A stretch of 64,000 nt of DNA from Chryseobacterium indologenes. GTDB taxonomy: Bacteria > Bacteroidota > Bacteroidia > Flavobacteriales > Weeksellaceae. The stretch lies in the NCBI RefSeq assembly GCF_001295265.1, contig NZ_LJOD01000001.1, forward strand, positions 124,001-188,000. The letters run 5' to 3'. The position numbers and the translations under genes were made by a program. Shown here in pieces: positions 25,674 to 33,615 of the stretch. Position 1 is the first letter of the stretch. Every line of letters begins with the position of its first letter. Under the pieces are notes generated by a model, which had not been told where the DNA came from, made no database searches, and saw only the letters and a program-made list of their open reading frames with translations.

Positions 25674-25727
25674 AACGGCATCGAGCCGTTTTTCCCTGTT
25701 AAAATCAATCCGTCCCGAAGGGCGGAT
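25674..25727 (+). other. two small hairpins before oriT
   Basis: AACGGC (25674-25679) pairs with GCCGTT (25685-25690), followed by T residues. ATCCGTCC (25708-25715) pairs with GGGCGGAT (25720-25727) around CGAA with one wobble pair, followed by five T. Both look like plus-strand terminators or parts of the transfer-origin structure. Confidence 0.45.
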
Positions 25728-25747
25728 TTTTGTGTTCAACAGAACAC

Positions 25748-25820
25748 GGCAAGTTGTGTTTTGAGCATCTCGGAATGATTTCCGATGCTCAAAACAACTT
25801 GCCCTTTGCAGGGGGCAGAA
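25748..25820. other. oriT: probable origin of transfer (oriT) hairpin
   Basis: A long imperfect inverted repeat: the left arm begins GGCAAGTTG (25748) and the right arm ends CAACTTGCC (25803). TTTTGAGCATC matches GATGCTCAAAA and CGGAA matches TTCCG around a 3-nt loop. The arms pair over about 24 positions with two small bulges. A second small hairpin follows (GCCC ... GGGC, about 25801-25816). It lies 50-120 nt before mobA, where relaxase recognition sites are expected. No T-tract follows it, which argues against a terminator. The nick site cannot be fixed from sequence alone. Confidence 0.55.
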
Positions 25821-25869
25821 AACACCTTCCGAAGTCAGGGTTTTGTATGGATTTAAAAATGGATTAGTG

Positions 25870-26301
25870 ATGAATGATAACAACAAAAAGCAATTAAAAA
25901 AGACCGGACGTCGCCCAAAGGCAGACCCGGCGACCATACGGTACACCATTTCCTTTAATGAGCAGGAACACGCCCGCTTTCTTGCCCTTTTTGATAAATC
26001 AGGTATGCAGGTAAAGGCGCATTTTATCACGTCCTGCATCTTTGACAAGACCATAAAGACCGTTCAGATTGATAAAGGAACGGTTGATTTTTATATGCGG
26101 CTGACCTCTTTTCACAGCCAGTTCCGTTCCATCGGCGTGAACTATAACCAAATTGTAAAGCTGCTATACAAGAATTTTTCCGAGAAAAAGGCGGCTGCAT
26201 TCCTGTATAAACTGGAAAAACAGACGGCTGAAATGGCAATGCTGTGTCAGAAAATTATCCAAATAAGCGAAGAATTTGAAGCCAAACACCTGAAAAAATA
26301 G
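25870..26301 (+). CDS. mobA: mobilization accessory protein MobA (ribbon-helix-helix type)
   Basis: A 143-residue protein with a basic start (KKQLKKTGRRPKADPATIRY), a beta-helix-helix unit (TIRYTISFNEQEHARFLALF) and a helical C-terminal part with SIGVNYNQIVKLLYKN, a motif typical of relaxosome accessory proteins (MobC/BfmA-like). It probably binds oriT next to the gene and guides the relaxase. I chose the Met at 25870; the open frame starts at 25843. Followed by mobB after 8 nt. Confidence 0.8.
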   Translation: MNDNNKKQLKKTGRRPKADPATIRYTISFNEQEHARFLALFDKSGMQVKAHFITSCIFDKTIKTVQIDKGTVDFYMRLTSFHSQFRSIGVNYNQIVKLLYKNFSEKKAAAFLYKLEKQTAEMAMLCQKIIQISEEFEAKHLKK

Positions 26302-26309
26302 CGGTAGAA

Positions 26310-27596
26310 ATGATAGCAAAAATTGGAAGAAGCGGAAATTTATACGGGGCATTGGCGTACAATCAGCTTAAAGTGGAGAATGAAAACGGAAAGATTTTGT
26401 TTGCCAATAAGATGATTGAAACCGCCAACGGTCATTATTCTGTCGCACAATTAGCCCAGTCTTTTGCGCCTTACCTGATAGCCAACCGCAATACCGAGAA
26501 ACATACCTTGCATATTTCGCTCAATCCCGACCCGAACGATAAGGTAAGCGATGATAAGTTTCGGGAAATGGCAGAACAGTATATGCGGGAAATGGGTTAC
26601 AGCGAACAGCCTTTTGTCGTATTCAAACATACCGATATTGACCGCAGCCATATACACATTGTATCGGTTTGTGTAGATGAGCAGGGCAAAAAGATTTCGG
26701 ACAAATTCGAGAAAATGCGGTCTATGAATGTATGCCGTGAACTGGAAATAAAACACAGGCTGATACCCGCAACGGATAAAGAGCGCAATCAAACGGATAA
26801 GGTTTTCCGTCCGGTAGATTATCGGGCAGGCGATGTAAAGAGCCAAATTGCTTCGGTCGTTCGCTACCTGCCGAACTACTACCAATATCAAACGTTGGGA
26901 GAATACAATGCCTTGCTTTCCCTGTTCAATATTACCACCGAGAAAATCGAGGGCGAATTACAGGGAAAAAAGCAGCAGGGCTTATTGTACATTCCATTGA
27001 ATGAAAAAGGCGAAAGAGCAGGGCATCCGTTCAAGGCTTCGCTGTTCGGAAAGAGTGCAGGGCTTCCGGCTTTGGAATTGCATTTTGCGAAATGCAAAAC
27101 CGCTTTGAAAGACAACCCTACCAAACAGACCCTAAAATCTGCCGTTACCATTGCCCTGAAATCCACAAGCGATGAACAGGCATTTAAAAAGCAGTTAGCG
27201 GAACAGGGCATTAACATAGTGGTACGCCGCAATGATACAGGGCGTATTTATGGCATCACATTTATTGACCATAATTCCAAAGCAGTTTGGAACGGTTCAC
27301 GTTTGGCAACAGAACTTTCTGCCAACACCTTTAATGATTATTGGAACAATAACATCAAACCGGATATTAAAGTACCTGTTGTTTTACAACCTCAACTATC
27401 CACATCAAATGATGCGGATCTTCCTGCGGAAGAACCACACCATTTGTTCGACTTCTTAACTACGGAAAAACACGAAGATGGTTTGATTGAAGCATTGGGC
27501 GGCTTATTGCCCGAAGCCCAGGGCGAAGATTACGAAGAACAGGACTTTGCCAATAAGATGAAGAAGAAGCGTAAACGCCAAAGAGGTCAGAAGTAA
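26310..27596 (+). CDS. mobB: relaxase MobB (MOBP-type)
   Basis: A 428-residue DNA relaxase that nicks oriT and pilots the strand to the recipient. The N-terminus MIAKIGRSGNLYGALAYNQL contains candidate catalytic Tyr residues (Y14, Y19). The metal-binding histidines are in HTLHISLNPDP (about residue 67) and in FKHTDIDRSHIHIVSVCVD (HxHxH, about residue 109). The C-terminal half is the usual linker, with a basic tail (KKKRKRQRGQK). It is full length and translated with mobA. The coupling protein gene mobC comes 785 nt later, after an insertion. Confidence 0.9.
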   Translation: MIAKIGRSGNLYGALAYNQLKVENENGKILFANKMIETANGHYSVAQLAQSFAPYLIANRNTEKHTLHISLNPDPNDKVSDDKFREMAEQYMREMGYSEQPFVVFKHTDIDRSHIHIVSVCVDEQGKKISDKFEKMRSMNVCRELEIKHRLIPATDKERNQTDKVFRPVDYRAGDVKSQIASVVRYLPNYYQYQTLGEYNALLSLFNITTEKIEGELQGKKQQGLLYIPLNEKGERAGHPFKASLFGKSAGLPALELHFAKCKTALKDNPTKQTLKSAVTIALKSTSDEQAFKKQLAEQGINIVVRRNDTGRIYGITFIDHNSKAVWNGSRLATELSANTFNDYWNNNIKPDIKVPVVLQPQLSTSNDADLPAEEPHHLFDFLTTEKHEDGLIEALGGLLPEAQGEDYEEQDFANKMKKKRKRQRGQK

Positions 27597-27642
27597 CTCA
27601 AACTCGTTATTCTGCATACGTTTAACAGCATTAGCTTTTTAC

Positions 27643-27650
27643 TATCTTTG
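27643..27650 (+). promoter_or_regulatory. promoter -7 box before a gene fragment
   Basis: TATCTTTG fits the TAnnTTTG box of Bacteroidota promoters. TTTA about 18 nt upstream is a weak -33 match. It is followed 27 nt later by the ATG of a 14-codon frame, suggesting the promoter of a gene now mostly lost. Confidence 0.5.
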
Positions 27651-27677
27651 CAAACTCTACCACAAATAGAACAATCA

Positions 27678-27722
27678 ATGGAAGATATCAATCTTTGGTT
27701 AGACCAACCCAAAAAAGGTTAA
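27678..27722 (+). pseudogene. 14-codon remnant of an ICE gene
   Basis: A frame MEDINLWLDQPKKG then stop, placed after a good promoter box. It looks like the first codons of a longer gene cut off when the DoxX segment entered between mobB and mobC. The family cannot be told from 14 residues. It could also be a short peptide in its own right. Confidence 0.4.
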
Positions 27723-27737
27723 TCAGTAGTTAGGAAT

Positions 27738-27764
27738 AAAGGGTTTTGTTACACAAAATCTTTT
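27738..27764 (+). terminator. likely terminator after mobB/remnant
   Basis: AAAG plus TTTTGT pair with ACAAAA plus CTTT around TAC with a small internal mismatch, followed by TT. It is weak but well placed after the 14-codon remnant. Confidence 0.4.
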
Positions 27765-27851
27765 GGAGGGCAACCTTGATTTTTCAAGGCATCTTCTTAT
27801 GCTCATCCATTAACGTTTTCAACACTTATTTTAACTACATAAAGACCAAAA

Positions 27852-28220
27852 ATGAATACAATTTTGTGGATAATACAAGCGCTTCTCGCTGTATTTTTTA
27901 TTATGCCGGGTTTAGGGAAAATTACCGGAAGTAAAGAAAAACACGTCGCAGACGGACATTTAAAATCAAACAACTCTATCGTTCCAATCCGAATATTAGG
28001 AGTTCTTGAATGGTTAGGCTGTATCGGCATTATAATCCCGTGGCTTATTGGCATTGCACCGATACTAACACCAATGGCAGCAGCAGGCTTTTGTTTAATT
28101 ATGATAGCAGGTATGGTTGTTCATACTAAAAAGCAAGAATACAAAATGCTCCCGATGTTGATTGTTGTTTTTATACTGTCAGCGGTTGTGGCATATTTTA
28201 GGTTCGCAGCGTTAGTATAG
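27852..28220 (+). CDS. DoxX-family small membrane protein
   Basis: A 122-residue protein with four membrane segments: ILWIIQALLAVFFIMPGLGK, ILGVLEWLGCIGIIIPWLIG, LTPMAAAGFCLIMIAGMVV, and MLPMLIVVFILSAVVAYF. The first two match DoxX (PGLGKITG and LGVLEWLG). DoxX-like proteins are often carried as cargo and are linked to redox or stress functions, but the role is not fixed. It has its own terminator and separates mobB from mobC, which are normally close together. Confidence 0.75.
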   Translation: MNTILWIIQALLAVFFIMPGLGKITGSKEKHVADGHLKSNNSIVPIRILGVLEWLGCIGIIIPWLIGIAPILTPMAAAGFCLIMIAGMVVHTKKQEYKMLPMLIVVFILSAVVAYFRFAALV

Positions 28221-28244
28221 TAAATTGAAAAAACATCCGAACAG

Positions 28245-28269
28245 AAAAGGTAGCGATTTGCTACCTTTT
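28245..28269 (+). terminator. Rho-independent terminator after doxX
   Basis: AAAAGGTAG (28245-28253) and CTACCTTTT (28261-28269) form a perfect 9-bp stem with a 7-nt loop, followed by more T. It lies 24 nt after the doxX stop. Confidence 0.85.
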
Positions 28270-28285
28270 TCATTTTATACTAATC

Positions 28286-28321
28286 AGCCAAACACTGCCA
28301 CACAACGCCACTGGCTGCCAC
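28286..28321 (+). promoter_or_regulatory. dispersed ICE motif, site 4 (before mobC)
   Basis: The plus strand reads GCCAAACACTGCC (28287-28299), then AACGCCAC and GGCTGCCAC. Here the motif is in plus orientation because mobC is a plus-strand gene, which supports a direction-dependent role. It ends 60 nt before the mobC start. Confidence 0.65.
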
Positions 28322-28381
28322 ATTCTTAGAGCCATTCCATAGAGCCTTTAAATTCACGCCCGAACATTAAAACTTTAAATA

Positions 28382-30376
28382 ATGCAGGGAGAAGACGATT
28401 TAAGAGGACTTGCCAAGATAATGGCTTTTATGCGAGCAGTCAGTATTCTTTTAGTGCTGATGCACCTTTATTGGTTCTGCTACGGTTTCTTTTTAGAACG
28501 TGGTTGGACGTTAGAAGTAATCAACAAAATATTAGGCAATTTCGACCGAACGGCGGGTTTGTTTTCACATACCATATATACCAAAGTATTTGCTTTGGTT
28601 TTGTTGGCTTTGAGTTGCTTAGGCACAAAGGGTGTGAAGAATGAAAAGATAACCTGGTCTAAAATTTACGTGGCTTTGGGCTTTGGTTTTGTGTTGTTCT
28701 TTCTGAACACACCGTTGTTAAAGCTATCTCCGGTAACAGGCACATTTCTGTATATACTTTCTATCTCGTTAGGTTATATCGCTTTAATGATGGCGGGTGT
28801 ATGGATGAGCCGATTGCTCCGAACCAATCTGATGGACGATGTTTTCAATAATGAGAATGAGAGCTTTCAGCAGGAAACAAAGCTGATGGAAAACGAGTAT
28901 TCAGTTAACCTGCCCACCAAATTTTACTACAAAGGCAAATGGAACAACGGTTGGATAAACATTGTCAATCCTTTCAGGGCATCCATCGTGTTGGGTACAC
29001 CGGGTTCAGGAAAATCTTATGCTATCGTAAATAACTACATCAAACAGCAGATAGAGAAAGGCTTTAGTATGTACATCTACGATTTCAAGTTTGACGACCT
29101 TTCCACCATTGCCTACAACCACTTACTAAAGCATCGGGATAAGTACAAGGTACAGCCGAAATTTTACGTGATAAATTTCGATGACCCACGCAAGAGCCAC
29201 CGATGTAATCCACTCAATCCCGACTTTATGACCGACATTTCTGATGCTTACGAAGCAGCCTATACCATAATGCTAAACCTCAATAGGTCGTGGATACAGA
29301 AGCAAGGCGATTTCTTTGTGGAAAGCCCAATTATTTTACTTGCAGCTATAATTTGGTATCTAAAAATCTACGAGGATGGCAAGTATTGCACCTTTCCACA
29401 CGCTATTGAACTGCTGAATAAAAAGTATTCGGACGTGTTCACGATTTTAACCTCATACCCCGATTTGGAAAACTATTTATCTCCCTTTATGGATGCTTGG
29501 CAAGGTGGCGCACAAGACCAGTTACAAGGTCAGATAGCATCAGCAAAAATTCCGTTGTCAAGAATGATTAGCCCCCAATTGTACTGGGTAATGACAGGCG
29601 ATGATTTTACACTCGACATCAATAACCCAAAAGAACCTAAAATTTTGTGCGTGGGTAATAACCCCGACCGTCAAAATATCTACTCCGCAGCATTGGGTTT
29701 ATACAATTCAAGGATTGTAAAGCTGATTAATAAAAAGGGACAGCTAAAGAGTTCGGTTATCATAGATGAGTTACCAACAATCTATTTCAGGGGACTGGAT
29801 AACCTTATCGCAACGGCGAGAAGTAATAAGGTAGCAGTATGTTTGGGCTTTCAGGATTTTTCACAATTAACGAGGGATTACGGCGATAAAGAGAGCAAGG
29901 TAATACAAAATACTGTTGGTAATATATTCAGTGGTCAGGTAGTTGGTGAAACGGCAAAAAGCCTATCGGAGCGTTTTGGAAAAGTATTACAGAAACGCCA
30001 AAGTATGACCATTAACCGCAACGATAAATCTACCTCTATCTCCACACAGTTAGATAGTCTTATTCCGGCTTCTAAAATTTCGACACTTACACAGGGCTTG
30101 TTTGTTGGTTCTGTATCTGATAATTTTGATGAACGTATTGAGCAAAAAATATTTCACGCTGAAATTGTAGTGGATAATGAAAAGGTAGCTACCGAAACCG
30201 AAGCCTATCAAAAGATACCGCAAATCTTGTCTTTTGTAAATGAGCAGGGTGAGGATAAAATGAAGCAGGAAATTGAGAGTAATTACAAGCAGATAAAATC
30301 AGACATCCTGAATGTTGTTAAAAACGAAATTGAACGCATTAAGAATGACCCAAACTTACAGCATTTGGTTCAATAG
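28382..30376 (+). CDS. mobC: type IV coupling protein MobC (TraG/VirD4-like)
   Basis: A 664-residue coupling ATPase that brings the relaxase-DNA complex to the channel. The N-terminus has several membrane segments (residues about 15-140). Walker A GTPGSGKSYAIV lies near residue 205 and Walker B SSVIIDELPTIYF near 457, with the TraG-family SNKVAVCLGFQDFSQLTRDYG afterwards. The C-terminus is charged. Full length. It is probably transcribed from its own promoter region bearing motif site 4. Confidence 0.9.
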   Translation: MQGEDDLRGLAKIMAFMRAVSILLVLMHLYWFCYGFFLERGWTLEVINKILGNFDRTAGLFSHTIYTKVFALVLLALSCLGTKGVKNEKITWSKIYVALGFGFVLFFLNTPLLKLSPVTGTFLYILSISLGYIALMMAGVWMSRLLRTNLMDDVFNNENESFQQETKLMENEYSVNLPTKFYYKGKWNNGWINIVNPFRASIVLGTPGSGKSYAIVNNYIKQQIEKGFSMYIYDFKFDDLSTIAYNHLLKHRDKYKVQPKFYVINFDDPRKSHRCNPLNPDFMTDISDAYEAAYTIMLNLNRSWIQKQGDFFVESPIILLAAIIWYLKIYEDGKYCTFPHAIELLNKKYSDVFTILTSYPDLENYLSPFMDAWQGGAQDQLQGQIASAKIPLSRMISPQLYWVMTGDDFTLDINNPKEPKILCVGNNPDRQNIYSAALGLYNSRIVKLINKKGQLKSSVIIDELPTIYFRGLDNLIATARSNKVAVCLGFQDFSQLTRDYGDKESKVIQNTVGNIFSGQVVGETAKSLSERFGKVLQKRQSMTINRNDKSTSISTQLDSLIPASKISTLTQGLFVGSVSDNFDERIEQKIFHAEIVVDNEKVATETEAYQKIPQILSFVNEQGEDKMKQEIESNYKQIKSDILNVVKNEIERIKNDPNLQHLVQ

Positions 30377-30683
30377 AAGCACAATTTAACAAGACATGAC
30401 AGAAATATCTTAAAGACAAACACTGGCACGGAAAAATTTTAGCTAACCCAAATTTGACACATTTGATTTTTGTTGAAATGTCTTATTAACAATTAAAAGA
30501 CATAAGTGTCAATTAATCGTGTGAATCATAAAGACATATAAAAATAGATATGGTATAAAATAAATCTGTTAATACTTCGCATTTTGTAAATGACATCAGA
30601 TCAACTAACACCCATCTTACAATGTGCTATTTTCTCCAATGTATCCGGCACATAGAAATTTCAAATTAAAAAATCATAAAAAA
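30377..30683. other. AT-rich gap with a nested inverted repeat
   Basis: No gene is seen. ATGTCTT (30478-30484) pairs with AAGACAT (30497-30503), with TTAA inside both arms. TTGACAC (30454-30460) and GTGTCAA (30506-30512) enclose it. No T-run follows, so it may be a protein-binding site or a weak end of the mobC transcript. It marks the junction of the ICE backbone with the ilv cargo. Confidence 0.4.
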
Positions 30684-30715
30684 TTTGTGGGTTTAAAAAT
30701 TACGAGCTAAATTTG
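30684..30715 (+). promoter_or_regulatory. ilv operon promoter
   Basis: TTTG (30684-30687) and TAAATTTG (30708-30715), 20 nt apart, match the -33 and -7 elements of Bacteroidota promoters. Transcription should begin near 30721, about 14 nt before the first leader peptide and some 325 nt before ilvE. Confidence 0.75.
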
Positions 30716-30734
30716 CACCTGAAAACAGAAAAAA

Positions 30735-30803
30735 ATGTACAATTCAATTATTATTTCTTCTATTATTATTGCGGGTGTGATTTCACATTCCGGGGAGGAA
30801 TAA
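30735..30803 (+). CDS. ilv leader peptide 1 (isoleucine-rich)
   Basis: A 22-codon frame with seven isoleucine codons, all ATT: MYNSIIISSIIIAGVI and a further six residues. There is one Val and no Leu. It lies 20 nt after the promoter -7 box, and a terminator hairpin starts 28 nt past its stop codon. The last codons contain GGGGAGG, which is complementary to the terminator's left arm. This is the layout of a transcription-attenuation leader that senses charged isoleucyl-tRNA. It is too short for ordinary gene calling. Confidence 0.8.
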   Translation: MYNSIIISSIIIAGVISHSGEE

Positions 30804-30865
30804 TTTTGATATCATCTAAAAGATATATTTGAAAGCCTCCCGAGAAATCAGGAGGCTTTTTTTTT
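30792..30865 (+). terminator. ilv attenuator 1 (antiterminator/terminator)
   Basis: Terminator: AAAGCCTCC (30832-30840) with GGAGGCTTT (30851-30859), then a run of T. Antiterminator: GGGAGG at 30793-30798, inside the end of leader peptide 1, can pair with CCTCCC at 30836-30841, the same bases the terminator needs. A ribosome stalled on the Ile codons would leave GGGAGG free; a ribosome reaching the stop codon would cover it and let the terminator form. Confidence 0.8.
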
Positions 30866-30882
30866 CGAACAAACAATTTAGA

Positions 30883-30951
30883 ATGCAACAAAAAATGAAT
30901 TTTTATAACAACACTATTATTATCAGCATTATTATTAGCTCGCCACCGTGA
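30883..30951 (+). CDS. ilv leader peptide 2 (isoleucine-rich)
   Basis: A second 22-codon frame, of the same length as leader 1, with six Ile codons in two triplets: NNTIIISIIISSPP after the start MQQKMNFY. No Val and no Leu. An in-frame Met at 30895 is an alternative start. It begins just after the T-run of the first terminator and ends 25 nt before the second one, so the whole leader-plus-terminator unit is present twice in a row. Confidence 0.8.
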   Translation: MQQKMNFYNNTIIISIIISSPP

Positions 30952-31010
30952 GAGATGCTGCTGTATGCCAAATTGTAAGCCTTTCTCATTTCGGGAAAGG
31001 CTTTTTTTTA
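30948..31010 (+). terminator. ilv attenuator 2 (antiterminator/terminator)
   Basis: Terminator: AAGCCTTTC (30977-30985) with GAAAGGCTT (30995-31003), followed by T. Antiterminator: GTGAGAGA at 30948-30955, overlapping the stop codon of leader 2, can pair with TTTCTCAT at 30982-30989 (two wobble pairs), again competing with the terminator's left arm. ilvE starts 35-40 nt beyond the T-run. Confidence 0.75.
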
Positions 31011-31044
31011 AAAATCAATTATCAACTCAATAAAAAATATAAAA

Positions 31045-31935
31045 ATGTATTCAAACAACGAAACAGTCCTTTTTTTGGACAGAAAATTTGTAAAAGCAAA
31101 CGAATCTACCACCGATTTGTACAGTCAAACGCTTCATTATGGCTATGGTGCATTTGAAGGTATTCGCTCCTACGACACCAAAAATGGAACTAAAGTATTT
31201 AAAGCAGAAGAACATTATGAACGCTTGAAAAAATCCTGCGAATTGGTAAAAATTCCTTTCGATTATTCTGTTCAGGAGTTAGTTGAAGCCACTTACGAGT
31301 TACTGAAAAAAAACAATTTAAAAAATGCTTACATCCGGCCATTGGTATATTGCGGACAAAATATGAGTTTGTCTAAACCTACCAGCGTTTCGGTGATGAT
31401 TGCCGCTTGGGACTGGGGTGCGTATTTAGGCGATAAATTACTACGATTAACCGTTTCCTCCTATTGCCGTCCACACCCAAAATCTATCCACATTGAAGCG
31501 AAGGTCTGCGGGCATTATGTCAATTCTATCCTGGCAACCAACGAAGCAAAAGACAATGCGTTCGATGAAGCCCTGCTTTTAGATAGCGATGGATTTTTAG
31601 CCGAAGGTCCTGGAGCAAATTTGTTCTTTGAAAAAGACGGAAAATTGTTTACTCCCCAATTGGGAAACATCCTTCCGGGGATCACCAGAGCCACTGTTTT
31701 GGAGCTAGCCGAACAATTGGGATTGGAAGTGCAACAAGGAAAATTTTACAAAGAAGATCTTTTTCAAGCCGATAGTGCTTTTTACTGTGGTACAGCTGCC
31801 GAAGTAGTGGGTATAGAATCGGTAGACACTTATCAATTTCCAAAAAGCTGGAATGAATCCTTGGGTAAGAAACTTCAAGACGCTTATTCACTTTTGGTAA
31901 GAGAACCTTTAAAACAACTCCATTTAAACTCATGA
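31045..31935 (+). CDS. ilvE: branched-chain amino acid aminotransferase
   Basis: A 296-residue PLP enzyme of fold type IV that makes isoleucine, valine and leucine from their keto acids with glutamate. The cofactor Lys is K153 in [14 protein letters not shown]. Other family motifs are [13 protein letters not shown] near residue 31 and EGPGANLFF near 190. It is the first gene of the operon, behind the double attenuator. Its stop overlaps the ilvD start by 4 nt (ATGA). Confidence 0.95.
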   Translation: MYSNNETVLFLDRKFVKANESTTDLYSQTLHYGYGAFEGIRSYDTKNGTKVFKAEEHYERLKKSCELVKIPFDYSVQELVEATYELLKKNNLKNAYIRPLVYCGQNMSLSKPTSVSVMIAAWDWGAYLGDKLLRLTVSSYCRPHPKSIHIEAKVCGHYVNSILATNEAKDNAFDEALLLDSDGFLAEGPGANLFFEKDGKLFTPQLGNILPGITRATVLELAEQLGLEVQQGKFYKEDLFQADSAFYCGTAAEVVGIESVDTYQFPKSWNESLGKKLQDAYSLLVREPLKQLHLNS

Positions 31936-33608
31936 ACACACTCAACAAATACAGCAAAACCATCACACAAGATGAAACCCAACCTGCGGCACAAGCCATG
32001 CTTTACGCAATAGGCTTAACCGAAGACGATATGCAAAAAGCACAAGTGGGAATTGTGAGCATGGGTTACGAAGGAAATCCTTGCAACATGCATCTCAACG
32101 GTTTGGCGAAAGAAGTAAAATCCGGGGTGCAACAAGAAGATTTGGTAGGATTGATATTTAACACCATTGGCGTGAGTGATGGCATATCGAACGGAACAGA
32201 CGGAATGCGTTTTTCTTTGGTGTCCAGAGATGTGATTGCCGATTCGATAGAAACTGTGGTGAGTGCTCAATGGTATGATGCGGTATTGGCAGTAGTAGGT
32301 TGCGATAAAAATATGCCCGGTTCCATCATCGCTATGGGGAGATTGAACCGACCTGCAATCATGGTGTATGGCGGAACCATCCATTCCGGGAAATGGAAAG
32401 GAGAATCGCTTAACATTGTTTCTGCATTTGAAGCTTTAGGTAAAAAATTCGGCAACACCATTTCCGATGAAGATTACAAAGGGGTAATCAAAAACGCATG
32501 TCCCGGTGCGGGTGCTTGTGGCGGTATGTACACTGCAAATACCATGGCTTCGGCTATTGAAGCTTTGGGAATGAGTTTGCCTTACAGCTCTTCTAATCCT
32601 GCAATGAGCGAAGCGAAAAAATCGGAATGTTTTAATACCGGAAAAGCCATCAAGCTATTGTTGGAAAAAGACATTAAACCTAAAGACATTATGACCCGAA
32701 AGGCCTTTGAAAATGCCATGACCATGGTAACAGTTTTGGGCGGCTCTACCAATGCAGTTATGCACTTGATAGCGATGGCACATTCGGTGGATTTGGAATT
32801 GACTTTAGATGATTTCCAAAAAGTAAGTAACCGTGTTCCGGTGTTGGCAGATTTAAAACCGAGCGGAAAATACCTTATGGAAGATTTGCACGAAGTAGGC
32901 GGTGTTCCGGCAGTGATGAAGTATTTGTTGAAACACCATTTATTACATGGAGATTGTTTAACCGTAACAGGGAAAACCATTGCGGAAAATCTGGAAGCCG
33001 TGGAAGATTTAACCGAAGGTCAGGATGTATTTCTTCCGTTGGAAAATCCGGTGAAAGCAAACGGACATCTGCAAATGATCTACGGAAATTTAGCCATCGA
33101 AGGAAGTGTGGCAAAAATAAGCGGTAAAGAAGGTGATTATTTTGAAGGAACAGCTAAAGTTTTTGATGATGAATATGCGGTGATTGATGGGGTAAGAAAC
33201 GGAGAAGTAAAACCCGGTAATGTGGTTGTAATCCGTTATTGCGGACCAAAAGGCGGGCCGGGAATGCCCGAAATGCTCAAACCAACTTCAGCAATTATGG
33301 GTGCAGGATTGGGAAATTCAGTGGCTTTAATTACCGATGGTAGATTTTCGGGCGGTACGCATGGTTTTGTGGTAGGACACATCACGCCGGAAGCTTTTGT
33401 AGGTGGCACCATTGCCTTGGTAAATGATGGCGATTTGATTGCGATAGATGCTAAAAATAATACCATCAATTTAAAAGTATCTGAACAGGAATTGGAAAAA
33501 CGAAAAGCAGCATGGAAACAGCCTCCATTGAAAGCAAATAAAGGAGTTTTGTACAAATATGCACAAGGTGTTTCCAGTGCTTCATTGGGTTGTGTAACCG
33601 ATAAATAA
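31932..33608 (+). CDS. ilvD: dihydroxy-acid dehydratase
   Basis: A 558-residue iron-sulfur enzyme that dehydrates the dihydroxy acids of the Ile and Val paths. The three expected cluster Cys lie in GNPCNMHL (about residue 53), [10 protein letters not shown] (about 122) and [11 protein letters not shown] (about 194). The C-terminal GGPGMPEM and [17 protein letters not shown] motifs are intact. Full length; ilvB follows after 7 nt. Confidence 0.95.
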   Translation: MNTLNKYSKTITQDETQPAAQAMLYAIGLTEDDMQKAQVGIVSMGYEGNPCNMHLNGLAKEVKSGVQQEDLVGLIFNTIGVSDGISNGTDGMRFSLVSRDVIADSIETVVSAQWYDAVLAVVGCDKNMPGSIIAMGRLNRPAIMVYGGTIHSGKWKGESLNIVSAFEALGKKFGNTISDEDYKGVIKNACPGAGACGGMYTANTMASAIEALGMSLPYSSSNPAMSEAKKSECFNTGKAIKLLLEKDIKPKDIMTRKAFENAMTMVTVLGGSTNAVMHLIAMAHSVDLELTLDDFQKVSNRVPVLADLKPSGKYLMEDLHEVGGVPAVMKYLLKHHLLHGDCLTVTGKTIAENLEAVEDLTEGQDVFLPLENPVKANGHLQMIYGNLAIEGSVAKISGKEGDYFEGTAKVFDDEYAVIDGVRNGEVKPGNVVVIRYCGPKGGPGMPEMLKPTSAIMGAGLGNSVALITDGRFSGGTHGFVVGHITPEAFVGGTIALVNDGDLIAIDAKNNTINLKVSEQELEKRKAAWKQPPLKANKGVLYKYAQGVSSASLGCVTDK

Positions 33609-33615
33609 TTATAAG

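Noticed and set aside
25619..25778. Possible small gene (about 53 codons) ahead of mobA
   Set aside because: The frame runs through two hairpins and the left arm of the oriT hairpin, so its sequence is explained by structure rather than coding.
30735..31010. T-box or riboswitch as control of the ilv operon
   Set aside because: No T-box sequence or known aptamer seen, and two Ile-rich reading frames with competing hairpins explain the region fully as peptide attenuation.
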